A stretch of 64,000 bases of DNA from QHXQ01 sp036389395 (lineage in GTDB: Bacteria; Acidobacteriota; Blastocatellia; Pyrinomonadales; Pyrinomonadaceae): contig DASVPY010000058.1 in NCBI GenBank assembly GCA_036389395.1, forward strand, positions 1-64,000, given 5' to 3'. A model generated the notes under the pieces. The model was given only the letters and a program-made list of their open reading frames with translations. It did not search any database and was not told the DNA's origin. Positions 5,392 through 14,930 of the stretch are shown piece by piece (the first letter of the stretch is position 1; every line of letters starts with the position of its first letter). Position numbers and translations under genes: made by a program.

Positions 5392-7161
5392 ATGTACCGC
5401 CAGCCACACGTTTCGTTCGCGTTGCGTTTGACGCTCGCCTGCGCCGCCTGCTTTTGCCTCGTCGCCGTGCTGACCGCGCGCCGGGCCAGCGGCGCGAACC
5501 CCGTGAGCGGCATCGTCACGCTCGCCAACACGGAGTCCCGCCCGGTCACTTACACGGCCGGGCCGTTCCTCGTCCCGAACCCGACCGGCCTCGTAGGCCT
5601 CCAGTGCAACCCGCAGACGCCGTGCGACGACTACTCTCTGACGGTCAACATCCCCGAAGCCTACATAGACACCTACGAGGTGCGAGTCCGCTGGAGCTGG
5701 TCGAATCCGGCGGCCGACTTCGACACGCTCGTCTACAAGAACAACCACATCTTCGCGCAGGCCGGCTCGTCTTCGATGCCGGAGTACGTCGTGCTGCCGG
5801 CCGTGCCGGCGTCCTACGTCCTGCGCTCCGTGCCCTTCAACCCGAACGGCAGCACGCTGACCGTCAAAATCTGGGTCGCGCCCAAGCCCAACGCCCGCCC
5901 CGCCGCGACCGGCCCCGCGCCCACGTTCCAGAACTTCGTCGCGCCCGCCGGCATGGGCGACGAGGCGGGCGAGCCGTCCATCGGCGCGAACTGGCGCACG
6001 GGCCGCGTGCTCTACGAAGCCGAGTTGCAAACCCTGCGCGTCACCTTCAACGACGACGTGACGCCCGCCACCGCCACCTGGGAGGACGTGAGCGCGCCCT
6101 CCTCCGTCACGTCGCTCGACCCGATCCTCTTCACGGATCGCTTGACCGGGCGCACCATCGTCTCGCAACTCTCAGGCACGACCAGCCTCTCGTCCTACAC
6201 GGACGACGACGGCGACACCTGGACGGCGAACGAAGGCGGCGGCATGACTTCCGGCGTGGATCACCAGACGGTCGGGGGCGGCCCCTTCGCCGCGCCGCTC
6301 AACCTGCGCAACAACAACGCCTACCCGCACGCCGTCTACTACTGCTCGCAGCAGCTCTACACGGCCTTCTGCGCCATGAGTCCCGACGGCGGTTTGACCT
6401 ACGGCCCGACCGTGCCCATCTACACGACCGAGTGCGGCGGCATCCACGGGCACGTCAAGGTCGCGCCCGACGGCACGGTCTACGTGCCGAACCACAACTG
6501 CGGCGACAACCAGGGCGTCGCCGTCTCGGAAGACAACGGCGTGACGTGGAAAGTGCGTAAGGTCGTGGACAACGATCCGGCGACGAGTGTGGGCGACAGC
6601 GTGCCGAGCGATTGGGACCCGTCGGTCGGCATCGCCTCGGACAACACGGTCTACTTCGGTTACAAGGCGGGCGGCGAGGCGCACGTCGCCGTCTCGCACG
6701 ACCGCGGCGCGTCGTGGGTGAACGACACGGCGGTCGCGCCGGGGCTGGTGCGCAACACCGCGTTCCCGTCCGTGACGGCGGGCGACCCCGACCGCGCCGC
6801 CTTCGCCTTCCTCGGCACGGACAAGCCGGGCGGCGACCCGACCGCGGTCTGGTATCTCTACATCGCCGTGACCTACGACGGCGGGCGCTCTTGGGCGACG
6901 GTCAACGCGACGCCGAACGATCCCGTCCAGCGCGGCTCGATCTGCTCCGGCGGTCTCGGCTGCCAGGGCGACCGCAACCTGCTCGACTTCATGGACGTGA
7001 CGATAGATCAAGACGGACGCGTCCTCGTCGGCTACGCCGACGGCTGCACCGGCGCGTGCGTCAACGCCTTCCCCAACTCCTTCACCAAGAAGGCCACCAT
7101 CGCGCGCCAGTCTTCGGGCACGCGCCTGCTGGCGGTTGAAGATGTCATAACCGTGCCCTAA
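5392..7161 (+). CDS. secreted BNR/sialidase-fold beta-propeller protein
   Basis: A 589-residue exported protein. The start at 5392 has GGGAGAAGGAG upstream and gives a standard signal peptide (hydrophobic residues 9-30, cleavage near RRASG-A). Residues about 40-165 form a beta-rich, proteobacterial pre-peptidase-like domain. From about 190 the sequence has repeated BNR/Asp-box-like elements: SYTDDDGDTWTA, MSPDGGLTYG, VSEDNGVTWK, VSHDRGASW and VTYDGGRSWA. These mark the blades of a sialidase-type propeller. The sialidase arginine triad cannot be confirmed, so glycosidase activity is not claimed; many such proteins bind carbohydrate or are structural. A possible structured RNA leader lies just upstream. 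Confidence 0.75.
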   Translation: MYRQPHVSFALRLTLACAACFCLVAVLTARRASGANPVSGIVTLANTESRPVTYTAGPFLVPNPTGLVGLQCNPQTPCDDYSLTVNIPEAYIDTYEVRVRWSWSNPAADFDTLVYKNNHIFAQAGSSSMPEYVVLPAVPASYVLRSVPFNPNGSTLTVKIWVAPKPNARPAATGPAPTFQNFVAPAGMGDEAGEPSIGANWRTGRVLYEAELQTLRVTFNDDVTPATATWEDVSAPSSVTSLDPILFTDRLTGRTIVSQLSGTTSLSSYTDDDGDTWTANEGGGMTSGVDHQTVGGGPFAAPLNLRNNNAYPHAVYYCSQQLYTAFCAMSPDGGLTYGPTVPIYTTECGGIHGHVKVAPDGTVYVPNHNCGDNQGVAVSEDNGVTWKVRKVVDNDPATSVGDSVPSDWDPSVGIASDNTVYFGYKAGGEAHVAVSHDRGASWVNDTAVAPGLVRNTAFPSVTAGDPDRAAFAFLGTDKPGGDPTAVWYLYIAVTYDGGRSWATVNATPNDPVQRGSICSGGLGCQGDRNLLDFMDVTIDQDGRVLVGYADGCTGACVNAFPNSFTKKATIARQSSGTRLLAVEDVITVP

Positions 7162-7197
7162 ACGTGCGCGCGTTGACGTGTAACGACAGGCCGATCT

Positions 7198-7275
7198 AAC
7201 ACAGAGGGCACAGAGGTCACACAGAGGACACAGTTTTTACTGTGCTCTCTGTGTGACCTCTGTGCCCTCTGTGTT
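7198..7275. repeat. family B inverted repeat, copy 2
   Basis: AACACAGAGGGCACAGAGGT with CACACAGAG is mirrored almost perfectly by CTCTGTGTGACCTCTGTGCC and CTCTGTGTT, around CACAGTTTTTACTGTG. It separates the BNR gene from the MFS gene. Confidence 0.85.
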
Positions 7276-7307
7276 AATTTGATCCTGCGCTACACCCAAC
7301 CGCCCGC

Positions 7308-8534
7308 ATGTCGAAGCCGACCACAAACGAAACGACCGAACATCCGGGCCGCTGGCGCGCGCTCGTGCTGCTCGCGCTGGCGGAGTTGCTGGGGATGTCT
7401 TTGTGGTTCAGCGCCGCGGCGGTCGTGCCCGTCTTGCAGCGCGAGTGGCGTTTGCCGGCCGAGCGCGCCGGCTGGCTGACGCTCGCCGTGCAACTCGGCT
7501 TCGTCGCCGGCACACTCCTAAGCGCGCTCGTCAACCTGCCCGACGTGGTCAGCACGCGCCGCCTCTTCGCCGCCGCCGCCGCGCTCGGCGCGCTCACCAA
7601 CGCCCTCTTCGCCCTCTACGCGCACGACCTCAACACGGGCCTGCCCTTGCGCTTCCTGACGGGCGCGTGCCTCGCGGGCGTCTACCCGCCCGGCATGAAG
7701 CTGATGGCGACGTGGTTTCGGCGCGGGCGCGGCCTGGCGCTGGGGCTGCTCGTCGGCGCGCTCACGCTCGGCAAGGCCGCGCCCTATCTCGTCAACGCCA
7801 TCGGCAGCGCCGACTGGCACAAGAACGTCCTCTTCGTCTCGGCGCTCGCGCTCGCGGGCGGCCTCGTCGTCCTGCTGTTCGTCGGCGACGGCCCGTACAG
7901 TACGCCGACCGCGCCCTTCGACTTCGCGCAGGTCAAGAACGTCTTCCGCAACCGCGGCGTGCGCCTCGCCAACCTCGGCTACTTCGGCCACATGTGGGAG
8001 CTGTACGCGATGTGGACGTGGGTTCCCGTCATGCTGCGCGCGAGCCTGGGCGGGCACAACCCGGCGCTCGCCGAGGTCGCCTCGTTCCTCGTCATCGGCG
8101 CGGGTGCGGTGGGCTGCGTCGCGGGCGGGCTGCTGGCGGATCGCGTCGGGCGCACGCTCGTCACTTCGTGGGCGATGGGCATGAGCGGCGCTTGCTGCCT
8201 GCTCGCGGGGCTGCTGTTCGGGGCCAGCCCGCCGCTGCTGTTGGCGTTGATGGTCGTGTGGGGCGCGACGGTCGTCGCGGACTCGGCGCAGTTCTCAAGC
8301 TGCGTGACGGAACTCGGCGAGCCGCGCTACGTCGGCACGGCCCTGACGATGCAGACCTGCCTCGGCTTCCTCCTGACCGTCGGCTCGATCAACCTCATCC
8401 CCGCGCTCGTCGCCCGCGTCGGCTGGCGCTACGCCTTCGCCGCCCTCGCGCCCGGCCCCTTCCTCGGCATCCTCGCCATGCTGCGCCTCCGCCGCCTCCC
8501 CGAAGCTACAAAGATCGCCCAGGGCCGAAGGTGA
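7308..8534 (+). CDS. MFS transporter
   Basis: A 408-residue major facilitator with about twelve hydrophobic segments. The opening LLALAELLGMSLWFSAAAVV is typical of helix 1 in nitrate/cyanate-like MFS carriers. Loop 2-3 (FAAAAALGAL..., LRFLTGACLAGVYPPGMKL) carries the family's helix 4-5 pattern, and GLLADRVGRT near residue 275 is the loop 8-9 equivalent of the MFS signature. The substrate cannot be assigned; similar sequences are annotated as general MFS carriers in Acidobacteriota. It is flanked by repeats on both sides and so is probably monocistronic. Confidence 0.8.
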   Translation: MSKPTTNETTEHPGRWRALVLLALAELLGMSLWFSAAAVVPVLQREWRLPAERAGWLTLAVQLGFVAGTLLSALVNLPDVVSTRRLFAAAAALGALTNALFALYAHDLNTGLPLRFLTGACLAGVYPPGMKLMATWFRRGRGLALGLLVGALTLGKAAPYLVNAIGSADWHKNVLFVSALALAGGLVVLLFVGDGPYSTPTAPFDFAQVKNVFRNRGVRLANLGYFGHMWELYAMWTWVPVMLRASLGGHNPALAEVASFLVIGAGAVGCVAGGLLADRVGRTLVTSWAMGMSGACCLLAGLLFGASPPLLLALMVVWGATVVADSAQFSSCVTELGEPRYVGTALTMQTCLGFLLTVGSINLIPALVARVGWRYAFAALAPGPFLGILAMLRLRRLPEATKIAQGRR

Positions 8535-8539
8535 CAAAA

Positions 8540-8599
8540 ACAGTGACGAGTGACGGGTGACGAGCAAGACAAAGTTTTTAACTCGTCACTCGTCACTGT
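8540..8599. repeat. family D inverted repeat (gtgacgagtgacgag)
   Basis: ACAGTGACGAGTGACGGGTG is mirrored by AACTCGTCACTCGTCACTGT. It lies between the convergent MFS and thioesterase genes, so it may act as a bidirectional terminator. A second copy is at 46461-46563. Confidence 0.85.
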
Positions 8600-8604
8600 T
8601 CTTA

Positions 8605-9066
8605 TCACCAGCGGTGGTAGGCGGGGTGGCCGGGCTTGACGGCGACGAAAGTGCCGCGGCAGGTGGCGCAGATTTTGTCGTGGGCGATGAGTTCGGCTTC
8701 GACCGTGGCGCGATCATCTGTTGAGTCAACGACGCGGGCGACGAGACGCACAGGCATATCCGTCGGCGTGGGGCGCAGAAGCTTGATGGCGTAGTCGGCG
8801 GTGACGGTGCAGGGGGGCGTCTCAGCGCCGCTCTGTTGCATGAGGTGGTGTGCGGCCGTCCAGTTCGAGTGGCAGTCGAGCAGCGTGCCGATGATGCCGC
8901 CGCTCAACATGCCGGGGAACGCCTCGTGGTACTCTTCCGGCTGCCACTCGGCGACGACCTCCGCGCCGCGCGCGAAGCTGCGCACATGCAAGCCCCGCTC
9001 GTTCGCCGGCCCGCACCCGAAGCACGCCATCCGCGGCGCGTAACGCTCCTGCAAGCTCTGCTCCAT
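8605..9066 (-). CDS. PaaI-type hotdog thioesterase
   Basis: A 153-residue single hotdog-domain protein. The start at 9066 is preceded by GAGGAGG at 8-base spacing, so longer in-frame starts were rejected. CFGCGPANERGLHV near residues 14-27 is typical of the PaaI subfamily that begins with a 'CFGCGxxNpxGL' box. The catalytic segment is HEAFPGMLSGGIIGTLLDCH (residues about 51-70), containing the HxGxxxxxxDxA-like helix with Asp replaced in context by LLDCH. Members hydrolyse acyl-CoA thioesters, often aromatic or medium chain; the substrate is unknown. It is convergent with the MFS gene. Confidence 0.8.
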   Translation of the reverse strand: MEQSLQERYAPRMACFGCGPANERGLHVRSFARGAEVVAEWQPEEYHEAFPGMLSGGIIGTLLDCHSNWTAAHHLMQQSGAETPPCTVTADYAIKLLRPTPTDMPVRLVARVVDSTDDRATVEAELIAHDKICATCRGTFVAVKPGHPAYHRW

Positions 9067-9274
9067 CCGTAAGCCCTCCTCGTAAGCGTTCGGTCTGATG
9101 TGAAGCCTCGCCAGCATCATAATCTGAGCATGTAGGGAATTGTATCTCCGGCTCGGCTCTGGCAACCCCCAGTTTAGTCTTGGCCCGATAGTTACGCGGG
9201 AGTAAGATGCACAGGCCGGTGCACATTTGCCTCGCCCACAGTTACCTCGGCCTTCTGAACGGAAGGAGCTGCAC

Positions 9275-10718
9275 ATGCGAAATAAACGTTCGATCTATAC
9301 GCTTTGCCTCGTCGCTGTCTCAACCGTACTGATTGCGGCCGGTGCCTGCTACCTCCTGCGCGGCGCGCGCCTAACTTCCGTCGCCGCCGCGCAGACCACG
9401 CAGCGCGTACTCAAAATCGAGCGGCTTGAGAACGCGCCGGTTGATGTGTTAGCGGTCAAAATTGACGGGGCCCCTGTCGCCGCCGATCAACCTTTCGAGG
9501 CCGCGCCCGACTGGTTTCGGAAATTGATCATCGAGGTGCGCAACGCGAGCGACCAGCCGATCACTAACGTGACGGCCAGGTTAGTCCAGAAGGGCGGTGT
9601 GAAAGGTAAGCCCGGCCACGGGGCCTTGTACGAGTTCGGAGCCCCCGACTGCGCGCCCGACACAGCGGTGCGGATCGCGCCGGGGGCGACCGGCATACTG
9701 ATCTTCAAAGTCGGTACGGCTCACAAGGCGGGGCCCGACGATCTGCGCCCGTTTACGCTGTTTCTGGAGACCGTGATCTGGAACGGCGATGATTCTCGTA
9801 TGTGGTCCGGTGGGGAGTACGTGCACAAGGTTGGGGAAGGGCGGTGGGTCCCTGACCCCCGCCTTCCGCCCGCTATGTGTGGCCGCGCGGTCTCAAGCGG
9901 CCCGCCCGCTCTCTCAGCGCCGCCGCGGTAGAATGCACCGCCTGCCCTCCCTGCGAGGATAAGTCGAACGGGCCGTTCGACTCTTCCTGCGACCACCAAG
10001 GCTTGCCGTGCACCACGGCCTATTGCTACTACCATCAGGCCCACACGCCCAAGGCGGTGCCGCTCTGCGGCTACGGGACGACTTGCAACATTTACGATGT
10101 CGGCATCTACGACTACATCTGCCAGCAGTCCTGCACCCCTCAGGCGTGCATCAACTACGGGGTTGAGACCGACTACTGGAGCCTTGGGTGTAACCCGCAA
10201 GGCTCGTCGCCGATCATCGTTGACGTGCTGGGTAACAACATCCGTCTGACGGACGCGAGGGGCGGCGTCCTTTTCGACCACAACGCCGACGGCTCGCCGG
10301 GGCTGACGGCGTGGACGGCCCCCGCGTCAGACGATGCCTTCCTGACGCTCGACCGCAACGGCAACGGCGTGATCGATAACGGGGCCGAGTTGTTCGGCGA
10401 TCACACGCCGCAGCCGGCCTCTTGGCGGCCGACGGGTTTAAGGCGCTGGCCGTGTTCGACGGGAATAACGACGGCCAGCTCGACGCCGCCGATCAAGTCT
10501 TCTCGCGCCTGCTGCTGTGGCGCGACGAGAACCACGACGGGGTCAGCCAAACGAGCGAGCTTTACCAGGCGGTGCAGTTGGGCGTAACTGCCATCAGCCT
10601 GGACGAGCGTGTGTCTGGTCGGCGCGACCCATACGGCAACCAGTTCCGCTACCGCGCCAAGATTTCGGGTTTGCGCGGGCAGCCTTTCGCCTACGATGTG
10701 TTTCTGCAACGGGGGTGA
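9275..10718 (+). pseudogene. secreted protein with FrpC-like calcium-binding module, two frameshifts
   Basis: Three overlapping reading frames add up to one secreted protein of about 481 residues. Frame one (9275-9931) has GGAAGGAG before its ATG, a signal peptide ending near SVAAAQ, and a beta-sandwich-like domain. Frame two (open from about 9856 to 10420) is cysteine-rich (CTACPPC, then eight or more Cys) and enters a module with LDRNGNGVIDNGAELFGDHT. Frame three (about 10422-10718) continues it: DGFKALAVFDGNNDGQLD..., LWRDENHDGVSQTSEL, NQFRYRAKI. The paralogous module at the end of the protein at 28327 reads straight through, showing the order is real. Both breaks are equivalent to single-base deletions, near CCCCC at 9856-9860 and TCTTGG near 10420. 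Sequencing error or a decayed gene fit equally well. Confidence 0.7.
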
Positions 10719-10720
10719 AC

Positions 10721-11383
10721 GTGTCGCACCTGCCGCGCGCCATTTTGTGGGACGTTGACGGAACTTTGGTTGACTCGGCCGAGTATCACTGGCTGACGTG
10801 GCGCGAGGCGTTGGCGCGCGAGCGTTTCCAACTCACGCGCGCGCAGTTCGACGCGAGCTTCGGGCAGCGCAACGACACGATCCTGCGCGGCTACTTCGGC
10901 GCTGACTTGCCCGACGCGGAGGTGGCGCGCATCGGCGGTCTCAAGGAAGAACTCTACCGCGAGCTGGTGCGGACGCGCGGCATCGAGCCGCTGCCCGGCG
11001 TCACGCGCTGGCTCGCGCGGCTCAAGGCCGACGGCTGGCGGCAGTGCGTCGCCTCGTCCGCGCCGCGCGCCAACCTCGACGCGATCACGGCGGCGCTCCG
11101 CCTCGGCGACTACTTCGACGGCATGGTCTCCGCCGAAGAGGTGAAGCACGGCAAGCCCGCGCCCGACATCTTCCTGGCGGCCGCAGCGAAGTTCGCGTGC
11201 GAGCCTGTGCGCGCGGTCGTGGTCGAAGACGCGCCCGCCGGTCTCGAAGGCGCGCGCCGCGCCGGCTGCCGCACCGTCGGCGTGCTCACGACGCACGCCG
11301 CGCTCAACGCCGATACGGTGGTCGCGTCGCTCGCCGAACTCCGCGCCGACGCGTTCGACCAACTCGTGCCCGCCGCCGTTTGA
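10721..11383 (+). CDS. HAD-superfamily phosphatase/phosphomutase (beta-PGM-like)
   Basis: A 220-residue HAD subfamily IA hydrolase. Motif I is WDVDGTLVDS near residues 9-18 (nucleophile Asp10, acid Asp12). A helical cap follows, with FGQRNDTILRGYFG and KEELYRELV. Motif II is the Ser of CVASSAPRANL; motif III the Lys of GKPAPDIFL; motif IV is VVVEDAPAG. This arrangement is shared by beta-phosphoglucomutase, phosphoglycolate phosphatase and sugar phosphatases, and the substrate is unresolved. The GTG start at 10721 is preceded by GGGGG; a GTG at 10715 overlapping the previous stop is also possible. Confidence 0.85.
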   Translation: MSHLPRAILWDVDGTLVDSAEYHWLTWREALARERFQLTRAQFDASFGQRNDTILRGYFGADLPDAEVARIGGLKEELYRELVRTRGIEPLPGVTRWLARLKADGWRQCVASSAPRANLDAITAALRLGDYFDGMVSAEEVKHGKPAPDIFLAAAAKFACEPVRAVVVEDAPAGLEGARRAGCRTVGVLTTHAALNADTVVASLAELRADAFDQLVPAAV

Positions 11384-11466
11384 CGTGCCCGCCCGCGCTC
11401 AACGAAGATACCCGCGGACTCAAAACCCGCCGCGCGCCCCGTCGGCATTCAAATCGGAGTCGCACC

Positions 11467-12270
11467 GTGGACACACACACGAGTCGGAGTTATTTAACGC
11501 GCCGGAGTTTCTTAACGGGCCGCGCCCTGTTGCTCGCCCTCTCGCTCGCGCTCGCGGCGCAGGCGGCGCGCGCGCAGGAAGAGAAGCCCGTGCCGCCGCA
11601 GCCCGTGCCCGTCGTCGTGCAGGAGCCGACGCCGGAGCCTTCGCCCACGCCGACGCCCACGCCGACGCCCGCGCCGCGCAAGGCGAACCCGCGGCCCGCG
11701 GGCGCGCCCGTGGAGCCGTTCGACGACGCGACCGTCGCGCAGATGGCGACCAAGTGCGTGCGGCTTGAGACCGAGGCGGGCACAATCGAGCTGGAGATGT
11801 TCCCGGAGTCCGCGCCGGAAACGGTGCGCCACTTCCTGAACCTCGTCGCGTCGGGCGCGCTCGACACGACGACCTTCAGCCGCGTCGTGCCCGGCTTCGT
11901 CGTGCAGGGCGGCAACCTCTCGACGCGTCTGACGATGACGACGGCGATTGCCGAGCGCATGAAGCGCACGGTCATAGACGAGCCGAGCCTCATCCTGCAC
12001 CGGCGCGGCATCGTCTCGATGGCGCGCGCCGACACGCCCGACAGCGCGACCACGCACTTCTTCATCCTCGTCGCCGACTCACCGCACCTGAACGGCACGT
12101 TCTCCGCGTTCGCGCGCGTGACGAAGGGCATGGAGGCGGTGGACGCGATGAACAAAGCCGAGGTGCAGGACGAGAAGCCGACCAAGCCCGTGCGGCTGAA
12201 CAAAGCGACGGTCGGCGCGTGCTCGAAGCCCGAACCGGAGAAGACCGCGCCCATCCCGCCGGAAGAGTGA
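11467..12270 (+). CDS. exported cyclophilin-type peptidyl-prolyl isomerase
   Basis: A 267-residue protein starting at a GTG. The signal peptide runs through LLLALSLALAAQAARAQ, followed by a Pro/Thr-rich linker (repeats of PTPTPT, residues about 40-80). The cyclophilin domain covers about 95-255: TEAGTIELEMFPESAPETV, FSRVVPGFVVQGGN with the catalytic-site Arg/Phe region, RRGIVSMARADTPDSATTHF and HLNGTFSAFARV. It would catalyse proline isomerisation of proteins in the periplasm. The loop between VVQGGN and RRGIVSMA is longer and more diverged than in PpiA. No nearby partner gene is seen. In the other frame the upstream region is part of the HAD gene's tail and spacer. Confidence 0.85.
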   Translation: MDTHTSRSYLTRRSFLTGRALLLALSLALAAQAARAQEEKPVPPQPVPVVVQEPTPEPSPTPTPTPTPAPRKANPRPAGAPVEPFDDATVAQMATKCVRLETEAGTIELEMFPESAPETVRHFLNLVASGALDTTTFSRVVPGFVVQGGNLSTRLTMTTAIAERMKRTVIDEPSLILHRRGIVSMARADTPDSATTHFFILVADSPHLNGTFSAFARVTKGMEAVDAMNKAEVQDEKPTKPVRLNKATVGACSKPEPEKTAPIPPEE

Positions 12271-12320
12271 ATAGCGGGTGCTGGTTCAGTCTGGGGTCGA
12301 GCGGCGGCGGGAGATGAATT

Positions 12321-12414
12321 CACCACAGAGGCACAGAGGGCACGGAGGATGCACGGAGGCCGGAATGCCGTTCAAGCCTCCGTGCTACCTCCGTGCCCTC
12401 TGTGCCTCTGTGGT
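12321..12414. repeat. family B inverted repeat, copy 3
   Basis: CACCACAGAGGCACAGAGGG with CACGGAGGATGCACGGAGG is mirrored by CCTCCGTGCTACCTCCGTGC with CCTCTGTGCCTCTGTGGT. This copy uses the variant cacggagg unit. It lies between the cyclophilin and EttA genes. Confidence 0.85.
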
Positions 12415-12491
12415 TAAGAACTTTCCATAACAGGCAATGCAAAATATACCAATCACGGAGAGTGATCCGACAGGAGACAGTTGTTAAGCCG

Positions 12492-14180
12492 ATGAGCACA
12501 GCAGCCCCGAACAAAGTCATCTACTCGATGGTGGGCGTCAGCAAGTTCTACGACAAGAAGCCCGTCCTCAAAGACATCTACCTCTCGTACTTCTACGGCG
12601 CGAAGATCGGCGTGCTGGGCCTGAACGGCTCCGGCAAAAGCTCGCTCCTCAAGATCATCGCGGGCGTGGACAGAGAGTTCGTCGGCGAGACCGTCCTCTC
12701 GCCCGGCTACACCGTCGGCTATCTCGAACAGGAGCCGCAGCTCGACGAGACGAAGACCGTCCGCCAGGTGGTCGAAGAGGGCGCGCAAGCGACGGTCGAT
12801 CTCTTGAAAGAGTTCGACGAGATCAACGAGAAGTTCGCCGAGCCGATGTCCGACGACGAGATGGCGGCACTGCTTGAGCGACAGGGCAAAGTGCAGGAGA
12901 AGCTGGACGCCGCGGACGCCTGGGATTTGGACAGCCGGCTTGAGTTGGCGATGGACGCCTTGCGCTGCCCGCCCGGCGACACGCCGGTCAAGATTCTGTC
13001 GGGCGGCGAGCGCCGCCGCGTCGCGCTCTGCCGCCTGCTCCTGCAACAGCCCGACATACTTCTGCTCGACGAGCCGACCAACCACCTCGACGCCGAGTCG
13101 GTCGCCTGGCTCGAACAGCACTTGCAGCAGTACGCCGGCACGGTCATCGCCGTCACGCACGACCGCTACTTCTTAGACAACGTCGCCGGCTGGATACTCG
13201 AACTCGACCGCGGGCAGGGCATCCCGTGGCAGGGCAACTATTCGTCTTGGCTCGAACAGAAAGAGCAGCGGCTCGCGCGCGAAGAAAAGACTGAGGGCGA
13301 GCGGCGCAAGACCTTGCAGCGCGAGCTTGAGTGGATCAGGATGACGCCCAAGGCGCGCCACGCCAAGTCCAAGGCGCGCATCAACGCCTACGAGGCGCTC
13401 GTCTCGCAGGAGAGCGAGCGCCGCGCCGCCGAGCTTGAAATCTACATCCCGCCGGGCCCGCGCCTCGGCGACGTGGTCATCGAGGCGCAGGGCGTGCGCA
13501 AGGCTTACGGCGATAATTTATTGTTCGACGATCTCACGTTCGCGCTCCCGCCCGGCGGCATCGTCGGCGTCATCGGCCCGAACGGCGCGGGCAAGACGAC
13601 GCTCTTCCGCCTCATCACGGGCCAGGAGCAGCCCGACGCCGGCACGTTCCGCACGGGCGCGACCGTCAAGCTCGGCTACGTCGATCAGAGCCGCGCCGCG
13701 CTCGCGCCCGACAAGACCATCTGGGAGGAAGTCTCAGGCGGGCAGGACGTGATCCAACTCGGCGGCCGACAGGTCAACTCGCGCGCCTACGTGGCGCGCT
13801 TCAACTTCGGCGGCACGGATCAGCAGAAGAAGGTCGGCGCGCTTTCGGGCGGCGAGCGCAACCGCGTCCACCTGGCGAAGATGCTCAAGGAGGGCGCGAA
13901 CGTTTTGCTCTTGGACGAGCCGACGAACGACCTGGACGTGAACACGATGCGCGCGCTCGAAGCGGCGCTGGAAAATTTCGCGGGCTGCGCCGTCGTCATC
14001 AGCCACGACCGCTGGTTCTTAGATCGGCTCGCCACGCACATCCTCGCCTTCGAGGGCGACAGCCGCGTCACCTGGTTCGAGGGCAACTACACCGAGTACG
14101 AGGCCGACCGCCGCGCGCGCCTCGGCGCGGACGCCGCCCGCCCGCACCGCATCAAGTACCGGCAACTCACGCGCGACTAG
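12492..14180 (+). CDS. ettA: energy-dependent translational throttle protein EttA
   Basis: A 562-residue ABC-F protein with two ATP-binding domains and no membrane segment. It opens with KVIYSMVGVSKFYDKKPVLK, the typical EttA N-terminus. Walker A motifs are GLNGSGKS (residues about 44-51) and GPNGAGKT (about 360-367); signatures LSGGERRR and LSGGERNR and Walker B LLLDEPTNHLD and LLLDEPTNDLD are intact. The arm segment between domains (SWLEQKEQRLAREEKTEGER) carries the KARHAKSKARI motif used at the ribosomal E site. EttA senses the ADP/ATP ratio and gates the first peptide bond. Length and motifs match the 555-residue family norm. The DUF72 gene follows after 6 bp. Confidence 0.95.
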   Translation: MSTAAPNKVIYSMVGVSKFYDKKPVLKDIYLSYFYGAKIGVLGLNGSGKSSLLKIIAGVDREFVGETVLSPGYTVGYLEQEPQLDETKTVRQVVEEGAQATVDLLKEFDEINEKFAEPMSDDEMAALLERQGKVQEKLDAADAWDLDSRLELAMDALRCPPGDTPVKILSGGERRRVALCRLLLQQPDILLLDEPTNHLDAESVAWLEQHLQQYAGTVIAVTHDRYFLDNVAGWILELDRGQGIPWQGNYSSWLEQKEQRLAREEKTEGERRKTLQRELEWIRMTPKARHAKSKARINAYEALVSQESERRAAELEIYIPPGPRLGDVVIEAQGVRKAYGDNLLFDDLTFALPPGGIVGVIGPNGAGKTTLFRLITGQEQPDAGTFRTGATVKLGYVDQSRAALAPDKTIWEEVSGGQDVIQLGGRQVNSRAYVARFNFGGTDQQKKVGALSGGERNRVHLAKMLKEGANVLLLDEPTNDLDVNTMRALEAALENFAGCAVVISHDRWFLDRLATHILAFEGDSRVTWFEGNYTEYEADRRARLGADAARPHRIKYRQLTRD

Positions 14181-14186
14181 AAGACG

Positions 14187-14924
14187 ATGCCCCGACGCGC
14201 GCGGCGCACGATCAAGACCGGCTGCTGCGGCTTCCGCCAAGCGCGCGGCGAGTACGTGCGCCAGTTCGACGTGGTCGAGGTGCAGCAGACCTTCTACCAG
14301 CCGCCGCGCGTCGAGACGCTCGCGCGCTGGCGCGCGGAAGCCCCGCCCCGCTTCGAGTTCACGCTCAAGGCGTGGCAGCTCATCACGCACGAGGCGCGCA
14401 GCCCCACCTACCGCCGGCTCAAGCGCGAGTTGAGCGAAGACGAACGCGAACAGGCCGGCTCGTTCCGTTGGAATGAAGTCGTGCTCGACGCCTGGGCGAC
14501 GACGCGCGCGTGCGCCGAAGCATTGGGCGCGACGCGCGTGCTGTTCCAATGTCCCGCCAGCTTCCGGCCCGTGCCGACGAACCTCAACAACCTGCGTCGG
14601 TTCTTCAAGAAGATCGAGCGACCGCCGGGTCTCGTCTGCCTGTGGGAGCCGCGCGGCGACTGGCCGCGCCCGCTCGTCGCGGAGTTGTGCGCCGAGTTGC
14701 AACTCGTCCACGTCGTCGATCCGTTCGTCGCGCGCACCGTCACGCCGGCCCAATGCTATTATCGGCTGCACGGGCGCGGCGGCTGGCGCTACGCCTACGA
14801 GGACGAAGAGTTGCTCGCGCTGCTCGAACTGCTGCCCGCCGCGGGCCCGTCCTACGTCATGTTCAATAACGTGCGGATGCGCGAAGACGCGGCGCGCTTC
14901 CGCGCCTTGATCGAGGGGGCTTAG
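14187..14924 (+). CDS. DUF72 (YecE-like) protein
   Basis: A 245-residue TIM-barrel-type DUF72 protein. Typical landmarks are KTGCCGFRQARGEYVRQFDV near the N-terminus, VEVQQTFYQPPRVETLARWR, RFEFTLKAWQLITHE and WEPRGDWPRPLVAEL. YYRLHGRGGWRYAYEDEEL near 195 is the family's usual C-terminal box. The biochemical function of DUF72 is unknown. The 6-bp gap after ettA suggests co-transcription. The next gene (SDR) starts 6 bp further on, so ettA, this gene and the SDR may be one operon. Confidence 0.85.
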   Translation: MPRRARRTIKTGCCGFRQARGEYVRQFDVVEVQQTFYQPPRVETLARWRAEAPPRFEFTLKAWQLITHEARSPTYRRLKRELSEDEREQAGSFRWNEVVLDAWATTRACAEALGATRVLFQCPASFRPVPTNLNNLRRFFKKIERPPGLVCLWEPRGDWPRPLVAELCAELQLVHVVDPFVARTVTPAQCYYRLHGRGGWRYAYEDEELLALLELLPAAGPSYVMFNNVRMREDAARFRALIEGA

Positions 14925-14930
14925 ACCGAG

